From contig NW_019776035.1 of the NCBI RefSeq assembly GCF_001039355.2, forward strand, positions 146,061 through 188,561: a DNA stretch of 42,501 nucleotides. The letters are read 5' to 3'. The first letter of the stretch is position 1. Every line of letters begins with the position of its first letter. The DNA is from Lingula anatina. Lineage: Eukaryota > Brachiopoda > Lingulata > Lingulida > Lingulidae. The notes below the pieces were generated by a model. That model saw only the letters and a list, made by a program, of their open reading frames with translations, ran no database searches and was not told the origin of the DNA. Positions 1-10,699 of this stretch are shown here, one piece after another. Position numbers and translations under genes: made by a program.

Positions 1-357
1 TTTAATTTAGTAAGAAAATTTTATTATGTTTGAGACAAATATTGGAATTTATGATTATAATGATTTAATGACTGAATTGGTTTGTAGACCTAAAACTTGC
101 TAGAACCTTTTACGAGAATGATCTATTTCCATTTGTTTCTAATTAAATATAGATCTACAAGGATATTTTGAAAGGAAATATTTAATTCTAAATCACACTG
201 CATTCAGCCTATTTGATAGTGGTTGACAAATTAAGCGTTCCTGTTATATTCCAAATTGGATCAAAATTCCCTTCCTCTTTATATTACAGATGTGTCTATG
301 CTAAGATAGTGTTAATAAATAAGCATTTGGTGTAATGATTATTTTAATTTCTTTCAG
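1..357. other. ITFG1 intron (partial)
   Basis: AT-rich sequence ending in a polypyrimidine tract and AG acceptor immediately before the first recognisable ITFG1 exon. I see no other feature in it. Confidence 0.5.
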
Positions 358-2813
358 GTGGCAGAGGAGAGATGGAACATCTGGTGCCTGTATGTTCAGA
401 CTCAAATTGTGGAAATAGCCAGATTTTTGTATTAACTGATGAAAAGGTAGCATGACAAATTTTTTTCAGAATTTTAGTTCTTGATTTTTAAAAGCTTTTT
501 TTAAAAGCAAAAAACACTGAGTATGTATGAAAGTAAGCTTAAGGTTTACAGTTTGCAATAATTATGCTCCTTTTTTCCTGAAAAGAAAAAGTGAACCACA
601 TTTCAACTTCAGTCATCATTTTTTTATCCTTCAGTGGATCAAGTTGCCTGTAAGTTTCAAAGATAATAATGGAGTGATCTGGGGTTTTAAGCCACCAACC
701 AAGAATTCTTACAATAACATCAAGTTACCTGTGTCACTGAGAGTAGGTGACTATGACCATGATGGTTTTCCAGACCTTCTGGCAATTCTTTACTCATCTG
801 GGAGGGAATCTGAGTGAGTTTTTTTTTTTTTTAACTCAGAGTCTGATGATTTAGGTTAAAACTAGAATCAAGCAGGTGCCTTGTGAGCTCTTTTATAAAG
901 CCATTCCCTGCAACTGTGGGTACTTGATTGTCATTGCTATGTACTTTTAACACTGTCTCATATCTGCATTTGATTTAAAGCTCTTAAGTACAGATCATAT
1001 CTGAATAGGGGCTTTATTGGATTTTTATCTTGATTTCTATTGCTTGAGCAGGCTTCGGTTGTCATTTAGGGATTTGGTGCTAAAAACTGTGCAATAAAAT
1101 TAATGAAAATTTTATAATTTTTAATTTTAGTTTTTAAATTGAGTATAGCATAACCATTTTAAATGGCTGGATTCAGTGAATAATTTGCTTTTATTTTACT
1201 TCTTAATTTATATAAATGTACTAGAAGTTTGTTAAATGTAGCAGTTCCTAATATTAATCAAAAGGTATATTATTTTATGTTTTTATTGTGGCTTGTTTGT
1301 CAGACAGTTGAATGCCTTTCCAGGGTATTGCAATCGAGAGTGTTTCTTCTCAATAACATACCGTGTACATCAGAAGAGTGCCAGGCACTGGGGAGAACAT
1401 TTCAAGTACAGTGGACACTTGGGCTAGGAGATGTCAACAGCCCTTTAGTAGCTGCATTCTTTGATATATATCAGGAGGTTTGTGAAATACACATGCATGC
1501 AGAGAGAGAGAGAGTATAAAATTGTTTTATAATGGTGGACTGTGAAAGTGGAAAGTAAAATAATGGTCTAAGATTTATGGTTTAATAGGACTTTTATAAG
1601 TTATAAAATGAGAACTCGGTATAAACACTTAATATATCAGTGAAAAAGAAATGAAAACTAAGATCATTAGGAATCTGAAAAAACAATGCATTCATCCTCT
1701 TCTGGTATAAGATTTCATTCAGCTAAATGGTTGAACATTTTGTTCACATATGTTATGCCATTGTTTTATTTCACAGGGACATTTGGATATAATTGTTTCT
1801 AGTCAGACAACCTCTGGTGTAAGGCTTTATGCATTGAAGAATGGCCTTGATTTAGATGCTTGCTTTATAAAAGTTATGGGTAAGATATTAATTGTTATTA
1901 TTATTATTTAACTATTAAAGATGGCCACTTTATTATATATTATAATTATAAAATTGTAGCCAGATTTGGTGTATTGTCTTACACTGATTTACTATGGTAC
2001 ACCATAATTATATTGCATTGCTTGTCACATTTTTTTGATTTTTACCAGATTCACTTGGTGCAGTTGTTGTGAAATGAACATTATGTGTATATACATTATA
2101 ATAATAAAGTAGCTTTCACTGTCAAGATTTGATAAATTATAGTGTGTTGTATCATATACCTGTTTTTATCATATTAATGTTAAGAGAGGCCCAATTTATA
2201 CATATATAACAGCATAAACACAGTTGGGTGACTCTGTTGAGAAGTAAACTGTGTCAATAACACTGCTCATAAACAAATATTCTTATACTTTTTTACTTTA
2301 ATTTTCAATTTTGTGGGTAATTTCTATCAATAAGAAGTCAAATTCATAATATGTATTTGATATTGTTATCTACATTAAACAAAAAATTAAATATTATATT
2401 GAAAAACTAAGGAAACCTATCATGTCTTTCCGTGATATCTGCCTTATCTGGTCTTTTAAATTCCACTAACTGAAATATTTTTTACCATTATAATTACAGT
2501 GCTAACAGGACAGTGCTATGGCAACTGTACAAATGGAGGGAAAGCTGTAAGTATATCTCAGGTTTTCTTATAACCGTGTATATATTTATATCCAGGCATC
2601 ATCCAGTAAGTTAAACATTATAAATAAAAATGTTATTTGGTTGCCTGTTATTTGTTGTGTACCAAAATTCCAGTAAAATTAATCAAAGTGAACCCTTTGA
2701 TATTATGTAGATGTTTTGTGTGATATAATTTCAGTCATATGGTGTGAACCAGCCAGGCCCCACCATAGAATACTATAGTACCAGGCCAGATGGTACACCA
2801 GAGAGAGGGCTAG
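358..2813 (+). CDS. ITFG1: ITFG1 (T-cell immunomodulatory protein / linkin), six internal exons, partial
   Basis: ITFG1 is a type I membrane protein with an FG-GAP/beta-propeller-like ectodomain, known in worms as LNKN-1 and linked to cell adhesion. Six exons with GT-AG borders are visible: 358-446, 635-813, 1324-1477, 1777-1879, 2500-2546 and 2735-2813. All phases join (0, 2, 0, 1, 0, 1) and the translation stays open. Family landmarks are the calcium-loop-like motif DYDHDGFPD in exon 2 (DxDxDGxxD, an FG-GAP signature), RVFLLNNIPC and AAFFDIYQ in exon 3, and YGVNQPGP in the sixth exon, which align in order with my recollection of vertebrate ITFG1. The signal peptide and N-terminal propeller exons lie upstream of the window. 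The next family segment (an ectodomain stretch of very roughly 70-80 residues before the membrane) was not found. An N at 2933 may mark a gap that hides it. The terminal exons appear much later, twice. Confidence 0.9.
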
Positions 2814-3514
2814 GTGAGGGTGTGTGAGTGTGTGTGTGTGTGTGTGTGTGTTTGACAGGACAATCTTACTAGTATTCTTATAAGTATTGTCTTTCAGTTA
2901 TTATATTCTTAACAGTATTATTGTACCACCAGNTTATCCTGTCGGTGTTCTGACTGATACTCCGAAATGCGACCTGACACACACCTTGAAAACGGGTAGT
3001 GTGGTCCGATATACCGGTTAATTCAGGATCCTTAGGTGCCGAGTCTGGTAGTTGGGTAGGCCTGTCTTTCGATGTCAGAAAAACGTACGGATAATCGTAT
3101 ACGATTTCATTGCACGGCACCCGTGGCAAATGTGATCTAGGCTTATGCAAGTGTACATACCTCATGGGACAGTGTTGATACTTTTAATACATGACTGGCC
3201 TAAAAAAAGTTGCATAATATCTCCAATTTTCTTTTCGTTTCACATGGCTTATCACTTATTATTTCTTCGACATGAGAGTATACACATTAGTCTTTTTCAC
3301 ATCATCTATTTTATTTGCTTGTCATTGAAATTGTCACGTAGAAACTGAAATGAACAAAATCAAATTAAGAAATAATCCTTAAAATATGTTACAATTACAG
3401 CTTATAAAGTTCTTATTAACTGTTTAAATTACTAAATGATTCATAAAGTCTTACCTCATTGCGGGAATTAGTGTCTTTTAATGATCAGAACATAACTATG
3501 ATAAGCGATTTTTG
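2814..3514. other. Intron/intergenic stretch containing an assembly N at 2933
   Basis: A single N stands at 2933. To its left is ordinary AT-rich intron. To its right, about 2934-3165 is CpG-richer and open on the minus strand, with a balanced codon-like look, but I do not recognise a protein and no splice context supports a gene. 3170-3480 is plain AT-rich DNA. The N may be a contig join, so continuity of ITFG1 across it is uncertain. Confidence 0.5.
2819..2851. repeat. (TG)n microsatellite
   Basis: An almost pure TG dinucleotide run directly downstream of the sixth ITFG1 exon donor. Confidence 0.9.
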
Positions 3515-3816
3515 TCTGTTTCCGGCTACCAGCACATGCGCATTGTTTGCATGGCGTGAGCAATCGGCGCTTGCACCCCGCACACGGTGAGACATTTGTC
3601 TCGAGAGACCAAAAAAATCAAACACGTGAGAAATTTTGCTCAGCCGCGCGTGAGGCAAAAATCTCACCAAAATACCCCCGCACACGGTGAGAAAACGGCG
3701 CAGCGCAAGTGGCGCGCGCCAGATGCTCACCGTGTGCGGGCCCCTTTAACGTGTCGAGCGCGTTAACAATGAATCGAGCGCACAATGGGGTCAGGCAGTG
3801 ACGGCCCGCCCTAATA
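3515..3816. repeat. GC-rich island with three copies of a CACACGGTGAG word
   Basis: GC-rich against an AT-rich background. The word CCCCGCACACGGTGAG occurs at 3576-3591 and 3676-3691, exactly 100 bp apart, and its inverted form occurs at 3726-3740. The second and third copies make a potential stem with about 33 bp between the arms. The patch ends where the Tc1-type element begins. This is probably an unidentified repeat element; no coding sense was found. Confidence 0.5.
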
Positions 3817-3818
3817 TA

Positions 3819-5444
3819 CACTGATGCTCAAAAATTAAGCAACATCAATATTTTTTTAAACGATTCTTCTATCATGATCAATATTTCTGTCGTTTAGTGA
3901 GATTATGTATATATCTTTCATATTTAATTATTATCGTATTCAAGATGAATATTTCTGTTGATGAAATGTACAACACAGCTTCTTGTAATTACCAAAATAA
4001 CTTAATTAACAAAATGGTACCAAAATATACCAGACCATGTGGCAAAATATGCTCACACGGCGAAAAGTATGTGGTGATTTATCCAGCTTATCATGAAAAA
4101 TAAAGTTAAATCATCTTAGCATTGGTTTAAATGAAGAAAAAAAAAAGAGATCGTAGATAACAGATGAAAAATCGTTTATTATGCAGTTAATACCGGGTGT
4201 GCCTTCCCCGGTTTTGAACAACAGCTTCACATCGTCTCTGGCAACTTGCCATCTGTAAATCTTCCGTTGGGAGACAGTCCCATTCCTCGGTCACTTTCTG
4301 CTGGTGCTCCCTTAAGTTTCCCGCTGGAGGTTGTCTCTCATTTACTGCTCTGCCAATCATATTCCAAGCATGTGCTATTACTTGGAGATCTAGTGAATAT
4401 GCAGGCCAATGCATACTGGGAATACCATGCTGTTGCAGCGCGTCTTGCACAACCAGTGCTTTATGGCTGAGCTCACTGTCCTGCACCAACATGATGCTTC
4501 TTCCTGGATTTGTCTGAATGTGCGACTGTATGCGCCCTAACAGGATTTAGTCTCTGTATCGTTGATCAGTGAACCTCCCTTGAATGACGCCCAGTGGCAC
4601 TTTTTCATCATATGAGAAACCGCCCAGATCATGACGGATCCTCCGCCACCCTGAACAAGTGGATGAACACAATCATCCTGAAACGCTTGGTTTGGACCTC
4701 TTGAGATTCTTAACCGACCATCTGCATACACCAAATTGAATCTGCTCTTGTCAGTCCACAGGACCCTTCGCCGAGTCCCGAGATTCCATCTTATTCGGTA
4801 TCTAGCCCATGCCATTCTCTGTTTGCGTCTGTTGGTCAACGGAGGTCATTAACGGGGTCTTCTAGACGGAAGTCCAGCTTCTAAAAGATGCCTGTTGACT
4901 GCTTTTTGCCTACAAGCCAGAGGTTTCTCAGTTGATTGAACCGGTTCTGGTTGTAAAGTCAAACCAGACGTCTACTATCTGTTGCGTCTGTTACGCTTCG
5001 TCAACCAGGAAGTAGCATGTCCCTAACATGATGAGTTTGGCGCCATTTTGTTACCAGCCTGGACACTTGTCTCGGTGCCAATCCGTGTTGCCTTGCAATC
5101 GGTCTCATAGGCATCCCAGCACGATTGCTTCCTACAATTTGCCATTTGATTCCCTTGTTGAGTCCTCTTCTAACCATATGTTGTTACAGTATCACAAAAT
5201 GTACCCATAAAACTATCCAAACTGGACGCCCGCATGACACGCCCAAACTGTTTTTCGCAGACGGTACCCCTAGTGCATACTCTACCCTGTCCAACATGGA
5301 ATAGTACTCGCAAGTCATGATCCAGGAGTGCAAAGTTAGAACAAGAAACATATCCCACTGAACAATGTTTGCCTCAATAAAAAGCTTGGTTGCTGTGGAA
5401 ATTAAAAAAATAATTAAGTGTTTCTGAACTTGTGGACATCAGTG
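3819..5444 (-). mobile_element. Tc1/mariner-type DNA transposon, full length, inactive
   Basis: The left end reads CACTGATG and the right end reads CATCAGTG, each flanked by TA (3817-3818 and 5445-5446), the target duplication expected for Tc1/mariner. The length of 1,626 bp is typical. The terminal repeats are clear for about 10 bp and then diverge. It carries a broken minus-strand transposase (4187-5177). The inner side of the left end contains AAAAATTAAGCAACATC, partly mirrored at the right end (AATTAAGTG), as in related elements. Confidence 0.9.
4187..5177 (-). pseudogene. Tc1-type transposase, degraded
   Basis: This would catalyse cut-and-paste transposition. The N-terminal part from an ATG at 5177 shows the helix-turn-helix region (GMPMRPIARQHGLAPRQVSR). 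The catalytic part shows VLWTDKSRFNL (first Asp region), GGGGSVMIWA and, after frame breaks, IPSMHWPAYSLDLQVIAHAW, where the family normally has WPAYSPDLNPIEHAWD. The copy ends in CEAVVQNRGRHTRY at a TAA at 4187. Stops and frameshifts split it into at least three pieces (about 5177-4980, 4839-4537 and 4492-4187), and conserved residues of the DDE motif are altered, so it cannot make a full enzyme. Confidence 0.9.
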
Positions 5445-5608
5445 TAAGGTAGCAACATGTGCCTCAATGGAAACTACCCCTCTAGTGGGAACTGAGAATG
5501 TGCAGAATGCGCATGTGCTTGTGCATAATAAATAAGCTTGGTGTCGCCATTATTGTCGCATAAGACTATGCCAAAGTTCTCTATGTAGCTCTCTATGTCT
5601 TCTTACAG

Positions 5609-5824
5609 ACACGGAAGAAATCCTACACTGACCTGAACACAATAGAAAAAGATTTGTGTGCTTTATTAGTGGACAAGGTAAGTGATGACTGTTGGTGACT
5701 GTCCGTAAAGAAAGTACTGCGTCTGTTCCTTAAAAGGAAATACGTCCTATTTTAGTGGCCAAATGGATATTTTTTCTTGCAGACACAGGGTATCTCCACT
5801 GAGTATCGTGTCTACAAGAAGTAC
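5609..5824 (+). other. Possible two-exon coding fragment, unrecognised
   Basis: 5609-5677 is preceded by TCTTCTTACAG and followed by GTAAGT. It reads open as 23 codons, including KKSYTDLNTIEKDLCALLVD. A second open stretch at 5783-5824 follows TTTTTTCTTGCAG and may end at a weak GTATCC donor, reading TQGISTEYRVYKKY. Phases agree (0/0). I recognise neither. It could be a stray pair of exons, part of a longer gene whose other exons I cannot see, or chance. The good splice consensus on the first is the main support. Confidence 0.25.
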
Positions 5825-7360
5825 GTATCCACTGCGTTTTTACATGGTTGCAGTGTATTTTGTTTGTAAGTAGATAATGATACGTACTTCAATGTAGCTG
5901 ACACACTGAAACCATGCTTCCACAATACTTGAAATCTTTTCCGCCCTTGAAGTATGAATAAATACTAAGTACAGTAGAAGTAAGTTGTGCTGCAACCATG
6001 TAACACAAAATGTATTGAAACGCAGTAAAAATACAGCAACGTGCTTCATAACATAACACTTCATTTATGTTTCAAAGAGAAGCAGAAAAAAAACTTATTT
6101 CACAGAAGTATGGATCTGCCGCGAGTAAACTTTGATTTTGATCTAAGAAGCTTCAAAGGTCTCACAGAATTAGCCAGTAGAATTTCTGTGATTATCAATC
6201 TGCGGCACAAAAATATTATTTGATAAATAAATGATGCGTTTACATTGACTTTCAGTATGCTTAAGTAGAAAGAAAGTACCAAGCACTATTATAAGTTATG
6301 ATGATTTTGCACAGTTCAAAGTCGTCTTTTTCCACGGCACATTTATCCTGTATGTTCTACATCATGAACCTTGGCTATTTTTTGTGTTCGAATAGATAAT
6401 TATATCCAATTTACATTACAACAATGGTAAATATAACCGCCTATCATACTTTTTTACGCCTGGATGAACTGATAAAGCCATTCAGAGATAATTAAGCATT
6501 ACTAAACATTCTAGACTAACAGTAAACATTTTTCCACAACATCAACTTTTTAGAGTGTTGAAAAAGACCTGAGTGGTGAGAGTATTGATTTATGAACGTT
6601 AGTGCGTGGAAGATGCAGCATGGTTTCTTTCAGTTTATGGAAAGTTTAAAGTATAAAGGCCAACTTGTCGTTTACCCCGGCATAACTCCTTAAATATTAA
6701 ATTTGGATTTGACGGCAAAATCTTCCTTTGTGTACCTTTAAACCATGTTAGATATGCTGATGTATTTTTGCTAATATGGTTTGGTTTGATTTGACGAGTT
6801 TACCATTTCAATCTACTCCTATTATATTAAGACTCTTAATAAGAGTACAAGGTATGTTAAACAGCTTTTCCTTGTACATGTAGTTTCTACTGATACAAGA
6901 ATACAACACAGCAAGGCTTTGGTGTTATTGAAAGAGTGACACAGTTTCTTTCCTCGTGTTGACGGGGGAAGTTCACAGTGTTAAATGCCAAGCCCTGAAA
7001 GTTTTTTCTAGTGAGAGCCGTACGAAGGTTGCACATAACTGTATTTGTAGACCCTGGTCTTACTGGTAAGCTTGAGCCTATGGAAACCGTCAAAAGCTTA
7101 AAATAAGTACGTATCAGTACCGGTGTGGCAGGAGTGCACGTCCAAGTAACGCCAAGTCCTGGGAATGCAAGTTCTAGGGCATGCATTGACAGGAATGGAA
7201 GACCTAGGACATACGTTACTAGGATTCAATATCCGTAGGACTAATAGTCGAGTAGCCAGAACGCTGACCCTGCAATGTTTTTTCCTGTAAACTTTTTTTT
7301 GCTGAACTGCATTCTTTAGGTCAAGAGAAGCAAATTAGCTTGGTTGCTATTTCCGAGACA
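5825..7360. other. No gene seen
   Basis: AT-rich sequence with only short shadow reading frames. I found no splice-framed exons, transposon ends or RNA-like structure that I could defend. Confidence 0.4.
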
Positions 7361-7367
7361 TTGAGCA

Positions 7368-8110
7368 TTTTCAATATGGCCGTCAATTTATGAGGAAATA
7401 TAGAAAAAACTACCAGAAGTCGCCGGGTAAACTTTATTGACAACGTTTTTGAACGTGTATCCTATCAGGAGAGCACAACAGTACTAGTGAATACATTTAA
7501 GCCCGTTAAATACAGCAAAAAAAAAAAAAGCCAAAATGGCCCTCAAAACATATGGCAGTATGTAAAATAGCTGCAAAATAAGTTCGTTTTTTTGCAAACT
7601 TAGTCTTATTAAAAACATATCCGCCTTTTCTATTTATGTTCATTATGATAATTTGTTAGTCATGATCCTAAACTCTCAGAAACTGCTTATTTGACATTAA
7701 TCAGGTGGTGGCAGACGGTGCCATCTCCTGAGAGTCCATTTGTCACTCCCACGAGCCCCATAGTCAAAGCTTGCTATGTTATATCTTGCAAGCCTTTTTT
7801 AAAGAAATTATTTCATCTGGGTTACAAAACTTAGAAAAGCTCATAAGCTTGACTTTATGTGCCAGTTGATGCGTACGAGATATTGATAATTTTCCAAAAT
7901 TCAAGATGGCCGTCAATTTGTTATATGAATAGCGAGAGCCATACATTCAAATAAAAATAATAAAAGCTTCACTCCGTTGTTCACCTTTGCATATTTATGT
8001 TTATATCCATGCATAGTGCGATCATTCATTTCATTTTTGCAAGTTATTTTAATAAAAATGGCCTCCAAAACATAATGGAAGTGCAAGGACACAACTGTAA
8101 ATCTTCAAGA
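7368..8110 (+). repeat. Diverged tandem repeat units (family with ATGGCCGTCAAT)
   Basis: The words AATATGGCCGTCAATTT (from about 7372) and CAAGATGGCCGTCAATTT (from about 7902) start two related units. Each is followed further on by an AAAATGGCC..CAAAACATA word (about 7532 and 8055). The spacing is about 525-530 bp, so this is a direct repeat of a non-coding element, well diverged. Confidence 0.6.
7545..7925 (+). repeat. Left arm of a diverged large inverted repeat
   Basis: This pairs in reverse complement with 9175-9525. Shared landmarks in order are AGTTCGTTTTTTTGCA, CATATCCGC, TTTGTTAGTCAT, TAAACTCT, CCCATAGTCAAA and TTCAAGATGGCCGTCAAT. It is the same family as the tandem units next to it. 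Confidence 0.65.
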
Positions 8111-8513
8111 CTTTTAACTGAAATAGGCTTTACCTGGAACAAATATAAATACATATATAAAGTAAAGAAAAAAACGATATACATGCGTTCAAGACATAGC
8201 ACACAATAAAACATATTTTAGGTTTAATGATACGAAAAACGAAAACCAATATGTCCATCAATGCTATTCTATGATCAACCCAAACATTGATTGTGGATTT
8301 CTCAGTCCTGACAACTAGTTTTTCATTCTAAATAAAAAATTACTTTGTGATTTAATGAAAGGCATCATTCTATTATGTGTAAACTAAATCATTGTGAAGT
8401 AAAAAAATGGCATAAAATCGTTTTCCTTCAGGTTGGATTATCCTTATCCTTTTTTGTAAACTTTTTAAAATGCCTTAAAATGCCTTTACCTATGGGTAAA
8501 GTTTTAAAGCTAA

Positions 8514-8611
8514 CCCAGCAGACAAACGACATTGATTCAGTGTTGAATCAACGTTAATTTTGGTGGATCAACTTTGAATCAACGTGGAATCAATGTTGTT
8601 TGCCTGCTGGG
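8514..8611. mobile_element. Near-palindromic MITE-like element (98 bp)
   Basis: The ends CCCAGCAG and CTGCTGGG open arms of about 25 bp with two mismatches (left arm ...ACGACATTGATTC, right arm GAATCAATGTTGTTT...). The centre is built from repeated GAATCAACGT words, so the whole piece folds on itself. The repetitive TTGAATCAACGTT core is of a type found scattered in many marine animal genomes. No clear target duplication was found. Confidence 0.65.
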
Positions 8612-9174
8612 AAATTTTTTGTACATGTACATACTGAATAAGGTTACGATCAAGATATAAAATCAAAGTATTAGGGTATGATCAATATAAAAACAAAAAC
8701 AAAAAAAAAAAAAATAATAAGGTTAGTATTTGGCAAAAGTTAAATTAAATTACATCCCCCCCGTCTTCACCAACGGACTTGGTTGGACTCCATGTAAATA
8801 AAAGAGTCCCAAACATTTTGGACTCCCTGTGCCCCAAATCCTGCAGAAGCCCCTGTTGGCCCTTGATAAAATTTTCATCAGACTGAGCCTGTATTAAAAA
8901 GAGAACTTACGTAACGGTTAGTCCTATCAATGATCCTCTTTTTAGAGTCTTAGTATAACTGTACCTTACAAGTACACTTTGTCAATAAATAAAAGAGTTT
9001 GATATATATTATACGCCAAATTATCAGTTTAAAACGTAATTTAACTGCTTTTTTATCTTTTTGGGCACTTTTTAGCGGTCACTTGAAATGCGGAATACCA
9101 TGTACTTTAAACCCGACTCTTTGCTATTTTACATAATTATTTATTTATGATATAATGATTTTTTAATATATATT

Positions 9175-9525
9175 TTTATATTATTGACGGCCATCTTGAA
9201 TTTTGAAAATTGATCAACGTTCCGGATGTAGCCACTGCCAAAGAAGCCCAAATTAAATTGACCTTTATACCCCCAAAGTATTAAATTCTTAAAAAAATTA
9301 CAGGGAATAACATTCTAAGTATTTGACTATGGGACCCGGGAAAGTAGCAAGCAGACTCTTGGGGGGTTATTGAACTGTCAGATAAGCTCATTCCAAGAGT
9401 TTAGGGTAATGACTAACAAAATATCATAATTAACATAAATTTACAAAGCGGATATGGCTTTAAATAAAACTAAATATGCAAAAAAAAAAAAAAAAAAAAA
9501 AAAAAAACGAACTGCTCCTGCAGCT
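9175..9525 (-). repeat. Right arm of the large inverted repeat
   Basis: Reverse-complement partner of 7545-7925. It contains ATTGACGGCCATCTTGAATTT at its left end and a 28-base A run at 9480-9507 where the other arm has a short run of seven T. The long A run is an expansion inside the element. Confidence 0.65.
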
Positions 9526-9699
9526 TTTATCACTTTCTGCCTTATGTTTAATATTTTTCGGGTATATGAAACTATGTCCTTTGGTATTTCTCTAAAATAA
9601 ACTATTTGCAACTTTATTGTGGCATTTGGTCAGTTTTTTGTGGCAAATGCATCTTTTAAAAGAATCAAATTAGTATAATGATTTATTGACCAATTTTGG

Positions 9700-10690
9700 C
9701 ATTTTTGGAGCGAGTCTTTTATCGCTTTATCTGGAACAATAAAATAGATAAAGTTAAGAGAAATGTTATGATTAATTCTTATGAAAACGGTGGATTAAAG
9801 GTCCCCGAGGTGAAATCCTTCTGTTAAGCTCTTAAATTGATATGGCTAAAGAAATTGGTAAATCCACATAATTGTTCTTCGTGGAAAATTCTTTTGATGG
9901 ATGAGATTGCGGAAATCGGTGGAGTTGACGTATTGCTACTTCCACTGAAGGGCCTACAGTCTATACGCAATATTAATATACTAAATACTTTCTGGAAAGA
10001 GATTTTGGGAATATGGGCTTCTGTGCAAGAATTTTCTACTACATCTCCAGATGATATCCTAGCACAACCTTTGTGGGGAAATGATCATATTAAGATCAAT
10101 AAAAAGATAATATTCTATAAACCTTGGTTTCGAAAAGGAGTGCTTTACGTTAATGACCTGATTGATAATACTGGTTCAGTAAAGTCTAGACGTTTTTTTG
10201 TGATGAATATAATATAGATTGTAATTTCCTTGACTATCAAGGCGTCATCAGCGCTTTACCTTCTGCCTGGAAAACTGTTATAAGAGGGTATCAAAAGAAC
10301 CTTGCAGCAATAACAAATAAAAATCTCGAATTATTTAAATCGAAAAACAAATTAACGAAACTTTTTTTACCCGAAATTTATTTCAGATAAGGAAGCAATA
10401 CCTTTTAACATCCATGATAAGTGGAGAGAAAAGCTGAACATTGATTTTTTAAGTGAAAAGGGGAAGCTAGTTCATGCATTGTGCTTTCGAGAAACAAATG
10501 ATCATAAACTTCTCACATTGCAATTTAGAATTTTACACCTCTTTGGAATGCCTGCAAAAAGTATTTGGAAAAGCAAAAGAAAATAGATTTTCACTCTTTA
10601 TACCTACTGGGTCCTCAAACTGCAGATAATCTAAGGAAAAAATGGGACAGTATAGAAAAATATTGATATGAATTCAATAGAAAAGAACAT
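9700..10690 (+). pseudogene. LINE ORF2 C-terminal relic (L1/Tx1-like)
   Basis: This translates in pieces to the part of a LINE ORF2 just after the reverse transcriptase palm: RVFYRFIWNNKIDKVKR then YENGGLKVPEVKS, LIWLKKLVNPHNCSSWKILL, PLWGNDHIKIN, KPWFRKGVLYVNDL, and after a frameshift NFLDYQGVISALPSAWK. The '(F)IWN', 'GGL.. P' and 'LW.N..I' blocks in this order are characteristic of L1/Tx1-type elements. Stops and frame changes throughout show it is dead. No upstream RT motif and no clear 3' tail were seen, so it is a fragment. Confidence 0.75.
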
Positions 10691-10699
10691 TTGTGGTAG

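Noticed and set aside
2878-3165. Minus-strand 95-codon frame crossing the N at 2933
   Set aside because: Protein-like composition in part, but it runs through an ambiguous base into AT-rich intron, with no domain or splice support. Mentioned only in the stretch description.
3897-4103. 68-codon plus-strand frame inside the Tc1 element
   Set aside because: Lies in the non-coding end of the transposon on the wrong strand for the transposase.
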